A DNA stretch of 64,000 nt, from the NCBI RefSeq assembly GCF_022682495.2, contig NC_071394.1, positions 32,150,470-32,214,469 of the forward strand, read 5' to 3'. The position numbers and the translations under genes are program-made. Positions within the stretch are counted from its first letter, which is position 1, and every line of letters begins with the position of its first letter. The notes under the pieces are model-generated. The model was not told where the DNA came from and searched no databases. It saw nothing but the letters and a program-made list of their open reading frames with translations. Origin of the DNA: Desmodus rotundus. Taxonomy: Eukaryota > Chordata > Mammalia > Chiroptera > Phyllostomidae. Below, piece by piece: positions 60,020 to 64,000 of this stretch.

Positions 60020-60425
60020 CTTTCCTTTTTAATGTCAGATTTATTGATCTATCACTTGCATATAGTAAACGTTCTACTTTTGAGTGTGAGCTCTGACAAA
60101 CACTTGAAATCCTGTAACTGCCACAATCAAGATACAGCACAGTTCCCTCACCTGCCAAACTTCCCACTGCCCTCTGTAGTTCTCCCCTCTCTTCCACCCC
60201 AGCCCCTGGCAACCGCTCTTCTGTTTTCTACTCTATGGTTCTATAGTTCTGCTTATCCTAGCATGTTTTATCAATGGAATCACCCAATCTGCAGCTTTGT
60301 GAGTTCAGCTTCTTTCATTTAGTTATAAATATATTTTAGATTTATCTATGTTGTTGTGTGTATCACTAGTTTATTTTGTTTTATTGCTAAATAGTATTCC
60401 ATATGATTGCACATATAAAATAAGA
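60020..60425 (-). mobile_element. Old L1 LINE 3' end, antisense
   Basis: Reversed L1 3' UTR text: aatgtcagatttattgatc, gcatatagtaaacgttc, gctctgacaaacacttgaaatcc, ccacaatcaagatacagcac, tatcaatggaatcaccc and tgctaaatagtattccatatg, in L1M order. Diverged. The orientation is opposite to the L1 at the window start. Confidence 0.75.
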
Positions 60426-60879
60426 CAAAAAATTGGTGGCTATTCCTTTCATTTTGATTACAGGGAGTCAAGGGCCGACAGAGCCTCTCTCTGGTGACAA
60501 TGGGACCTTCCTGAAAAATTCTCCAGTGAAAAACCACTGACTACACCTTTCAGCCTAGGAAAACTCAAACTGAAGAAACCCAAGGAGCATGATGGTTACA
60601 TATATGGACTGTGTCTCATATCACCTGGGTGACAATTCTGATGAGAGAAGAGTGGCTGGAAATGAGTAGACGCCAAACTAAAGTCCTAGTGGTACCAGGG
60701 ATTGGTTTTTGAAAAAAGAAATCTCTAGATCGACAACTCAACATTTATGATTTTTTGAAAAAAAAAGAAAAAAAGAAAGAACCTTACAGAAATCATTGGG
60801 AGATGGTCTTAAAAGATGGTCATATAGGTCATCGATTAAGATATTATTTAAAAAAAATAACAGTGCATATTTTTCTAGC
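60426..60879. other. Unassigned sequence
   Basis: No gene or family recognised. Contains an A/G run at 60750-60780. Confidence 0.4.
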
Positions 60880-61055
60880 ACTTTCTAATATTTAAAGCAC
60901 TTATCACGCATGCAATCTCATTTGATTCCCACAGGGGTCCTTGTGGCCTCAGGAAGATGTTACCCATAATGTACAGCTGAGTCCAAGGACACAGTGGCTG
61001 CTCAAGGTCAAATAGTGGGTAATTGTCCACATTGGCTTCAAAGCCTGGGATTTCT
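60880..61055 (-). mobile_element. MIR SINE, antisense
   Basis: catgcaatctcatttgattcccac, gttacccataatgtacagctgag, gtggctgctcaaggtcaaatag and cttcaaagcctgggatttc follow reversed MIR. Confidence 0.6.
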
Positions 61056-64000
61056 GACCCCCCACCTAGTGGAAACTAACTGTATGAAATTCTGAGTAAC
61101 ACATCTAAGCAGGGGTGAGTATTGTCAGGGGTTAGTATTTAGGAAGGTTGTAGCTAAACTCATATGAAAATTCAGCTGAAAATATCTTGTTAATTCATGA
61201 AAGATTGGAATTTTCTTTAAAAAGTAAAATTTCACCACATTATTAAGTTAAGCACTTCCAAAACAAACAAGCAAACAATGATGTATTATAAATTAGGCCA
61301 TTTTGGAATTTGTGCAATTTAAATGGTCAAATTATTTTATGTTAGGGAAGTGACTGCGTGATATTCATTAGCTAATTTTCATGATTTTTTTTTAAAACAC
61401 TTTGGGCCAAATTACACTCTCAGAGATGCCGGCAGAATTTTAATTAACTTAATGGGTCTAATTTCAGTTTGTTATATAAGCTTCCTTTTGATTCAGGGAG
61501 GTGGTAAGATTGTAATTCCCCCTTTGTAAGGGAAGAAAATCAGTCTTCGAAGGCTGAGTTATACACCCTCAGCCTCACAATGAGTTGTAGAGAGTTCATC
61601 ACTGGTGTGGGTTTTATGAAAGTGAAGTTTCTGAACTAATAACTTGGCCAATGGTGGTAAAATTGGTGACCTCTACATTTGACCTACTGAGTGGCTTAAT
61701 GATGTTATCTTCCCCATTTCTGTACCCCTCTCCCCTTATCTATTTTTTTTTATCTTGTGGAGGTGTAAGAATCATGGAAAGAACAAAGAACTGAGTATAT
61801 TAAATGAACTTATTAAAATATCAAGTGGAAAATTGTAACAAAACCAAAAATTTTATTGTTTATATTTATATGGATGTGTGTCTCACCAAAGCTTTGCAAA
61901 GACTTTAGCATTCATGGTCACCGTCCTCCTCAGAGGTAAGTAGCCATATTTATAAGCCAATGGGTTTATTTTAGTGTAGTTTTTTTATGTGCATGTGATT
62001 TTTACTCAGAGGAGCTTGATGACAAAAGTTACACTCCATACAAAATAACCTACTCTGTGTCGTTTTGATGTCTGAGGGTTTGCAGGTGTGAGTATGAATG
62101 TATGGCATCTCACAAACTGCATTGAGGTTTAGAGAGTCCCAGGGAAATAGGTCACCGTTAGCATCTTAGAGCTATTATCACTTGTCTTGTGGATCTTTAG
62201 TTTAAGAGAAAAAATATATTTGCAGAAGCTAGGGAGAAGTGGGTGCTTAACACAAGCAGCTGTTAATCATAAAATGGCAGTCATTTGTATTTTGCTAAAA
62301 ATTTTGATGAGGCTTTCAAATAATTCATCTCTGCATCTGATTTCTAAATTTGCTACCTTCTTTCCCCTAAAGAATGCCTATTCTTCTTTCAGAGGCCCAT
62401 CAAGACTCATAAAACCAATAAAATATTTTTTTGGAGGAAGCCAAAATGTATTTGAAGGAATTGGGTTGATCTGAGAGATAGAACGCAATGCTGATGTCAT
62501 AGCAAATTAGTCCTGTTAAATATGAGTAGGACTAATGTTCTGTATATTGTTCTGCAATAAAATACACGGCATGTGTATGCAGACATACAATTGTGGTGCA
62601 CTTACATAGAGAGCTCCTTGCGCATATTAGTAGGTGTTTAATCACAATAATGCTGCAACCCAAATAAAAGATTGGCTAAACACAATGGATTTTTCTGCAG
62701 ATGCTGTAGACACCAGTACAGCAGAAGCTATATTTCTCATATTCAAGCCTGTCTTTTATTTTGTTTACACAACAAAGTTATTATGCTAATTACACGGTAA
62801 TATGCTGCCCCTGAGGACTGTCTATGTTGATGGCATCTACTTCAGGATGCAGATTTGGAGCCAATATGTGATTATTACTATTTCAAAATGATATGATCAA
62901 AATGACAGTGTTGCCTTCTAAGGGAGTCCTCACTAGACTAGTGCTGGGTGTGGGGTTTAACAATGAATAGGAGGAAAAATCCAGAAAAGTTGGGGGATAT
63001 TTTTTATGTTGTTTTCAAAGGGTGGGGGTGGGCTGCACAACATTTTGGACTAAAGACCCAGATCTGCGATTCTGTGTGTTGTGTGCGTGTGTGTGAATAG
63101 GTGGGAGTTCACTCTAATATGTGCGCTACCTCACTAGGGGGAGCTCTTGGCTGGCAGTTCAGAGGCTGGGCCATTGTCTGTAAAAGACAATTTTTCTTTG
63201 TTTGAAAATTTACAAATCATCAATGAAAATGCCACATATATGGCTAAGTCACTGGCTTTCAGTTTTGCCTTCAGGTGGGGACAGTAGTGGTCATGTGCTT
63301 GTCCCCTCTTTCTGTTGCCCAGCGATTATTTTTGTATGTTCCCATCAATTAACAGATTTCAGAGCTACTGTAAAAATTGCCTTTCACCCAGAAATAGAGC
63401 TTCTTTGAAGCCCATTTCTTCTGAAAGGCTCTCCATTAAAGCTTGGCAGCAACAATAAAAATGTATACATTTACAAAAGCCTTTTCTTTTCCAATCTGAA
63501 CTCTGATCAATTAATTAGATGATGATAGAAATACGATTGCCATGAATGGCATCAAAATGCTGGTTTAGAAATTGGCAACTGTGTGATTATAAATGCACCT
63601 GATTAAGAGAGTCATCAGGGTGGTAAAATGATCAGCTGTAGAAACAGAAAAATTATTTGAAAATCTTTATAATGTAATCACTTTTGGAAGGAGAAGAGGA
63701 TATGCCAACCCTAAGATAATGGTGACACTGGCTTGGACGATTTTAGGATAATTTTATTGTCCTTATTCTCCAAATGTTCCCGTCCTACCCCTCACCAGTC
63801 CTTTTTTGCTTTCTTTTTAAATTGGAGGAAAAAAAATAAAGCAAAGTGCTTCTTTCCCTACCACGTTCCTTTCCTTTTTCTCCACTCTAATGACATTTGG
63901 CAGGCTCGGCTGTGTAATGCTTGACTGGTTTTATTGTTGTCTGTTCCCAGTGGGGAACAGTTGACACTGCTCTCTGTTTTCAATTGATATCCATTTTCAA
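61056..64000. other. Unassigned, AT-rich, candidate conserved noncoding DNA
   Basis: No gene or repeat recognised. 61280-61530, 62640-62900 and 63430-63700 have a compact, low-repeat look with many TAAT/ATTA motifs, the kind of composition often seen in conserved developmental enhancers. That is inference from appearance only. Confidence 0.3.

Noticed and set aside
1..64000. CRISPR array, operon, prophage or bacterial-type system
   Set aside because: No regularly spaced identical repeats, no dense gene arrangement, and SINE/LINE content fixes the window as mammalian.

Overview
This window reads as mammalian, and most likely bat, intergenic or intronic DNA. No CDS, tRNA, rRNA or other RNA gene can be supported. 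The open reading frames are all short, lack conserved domains I recognise, and mostly fall inside repeats or simple sequence. The bat inference rests on two tRNA-derived SINEs of the Chiroptera VES type (3588-3781 and 45829-46037) and on antisense L1 3' ends of a bat-like type (1414-1668 and 7930-8531). The background of MIR, L2, MER5A, MLT1/MaLR and old L1 copies is general to placental mammals. Repeat family names here come from memory of consensus sequences, not from a search.

Layout. 1-4710 is one decayed sense-strand L1 covering part of ORF1, a gapped ORF2 and the 3' UTR. A later antisense L1 tail with a 13-bp target duplication, a (TA)n tract and a VES SINE interrupt it. 4711-7915 is mostly unassigned around an MLT1-type LTR. 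7916-8545 is a clean 5'-truncated antisense L1 with 14-bp duplications. 8546-16700 holds L2 and MIR pieces, an unclassified repeat present twice (12593-12720 and 13668-13790) and microsatellites. 17250-17760 is a CpG-enriched patch with a G-quadruplex motif. 20800-26140 is dense in old repeats (MER5A, L2, MIR) plus one antisense solo LTR with matching TGTGGC/GCCACA ends (22615-23275). 26140-43500 is mostly unassigned sequence with scattered MIR, a hAT MITE and LTR fragments.

The most unusual block is 44265-46047. An almost perfect 167-bp inverted repeat (2 mismatches, no indels, 135-bp spacer) lies over a MIR. It is followed by a MaLR-type LTR, then a shortened mariner element starting within two bases of the LTR end, then a VES SINE with target duplications. 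East of it, 46048-64000 is largely unassigned and AT-rich, with L2, MIR, DNA-transposon MITEs, one LTR, one antisense old L1, and TAATTA-rich stretches that could be conserved regulatory DNA.

I found no operon, prophage, CRISPR array or new protein system. The best candidates for something undescribed are the 44.3-44.8 kb inverted duplication and the unclassified repeat pair.
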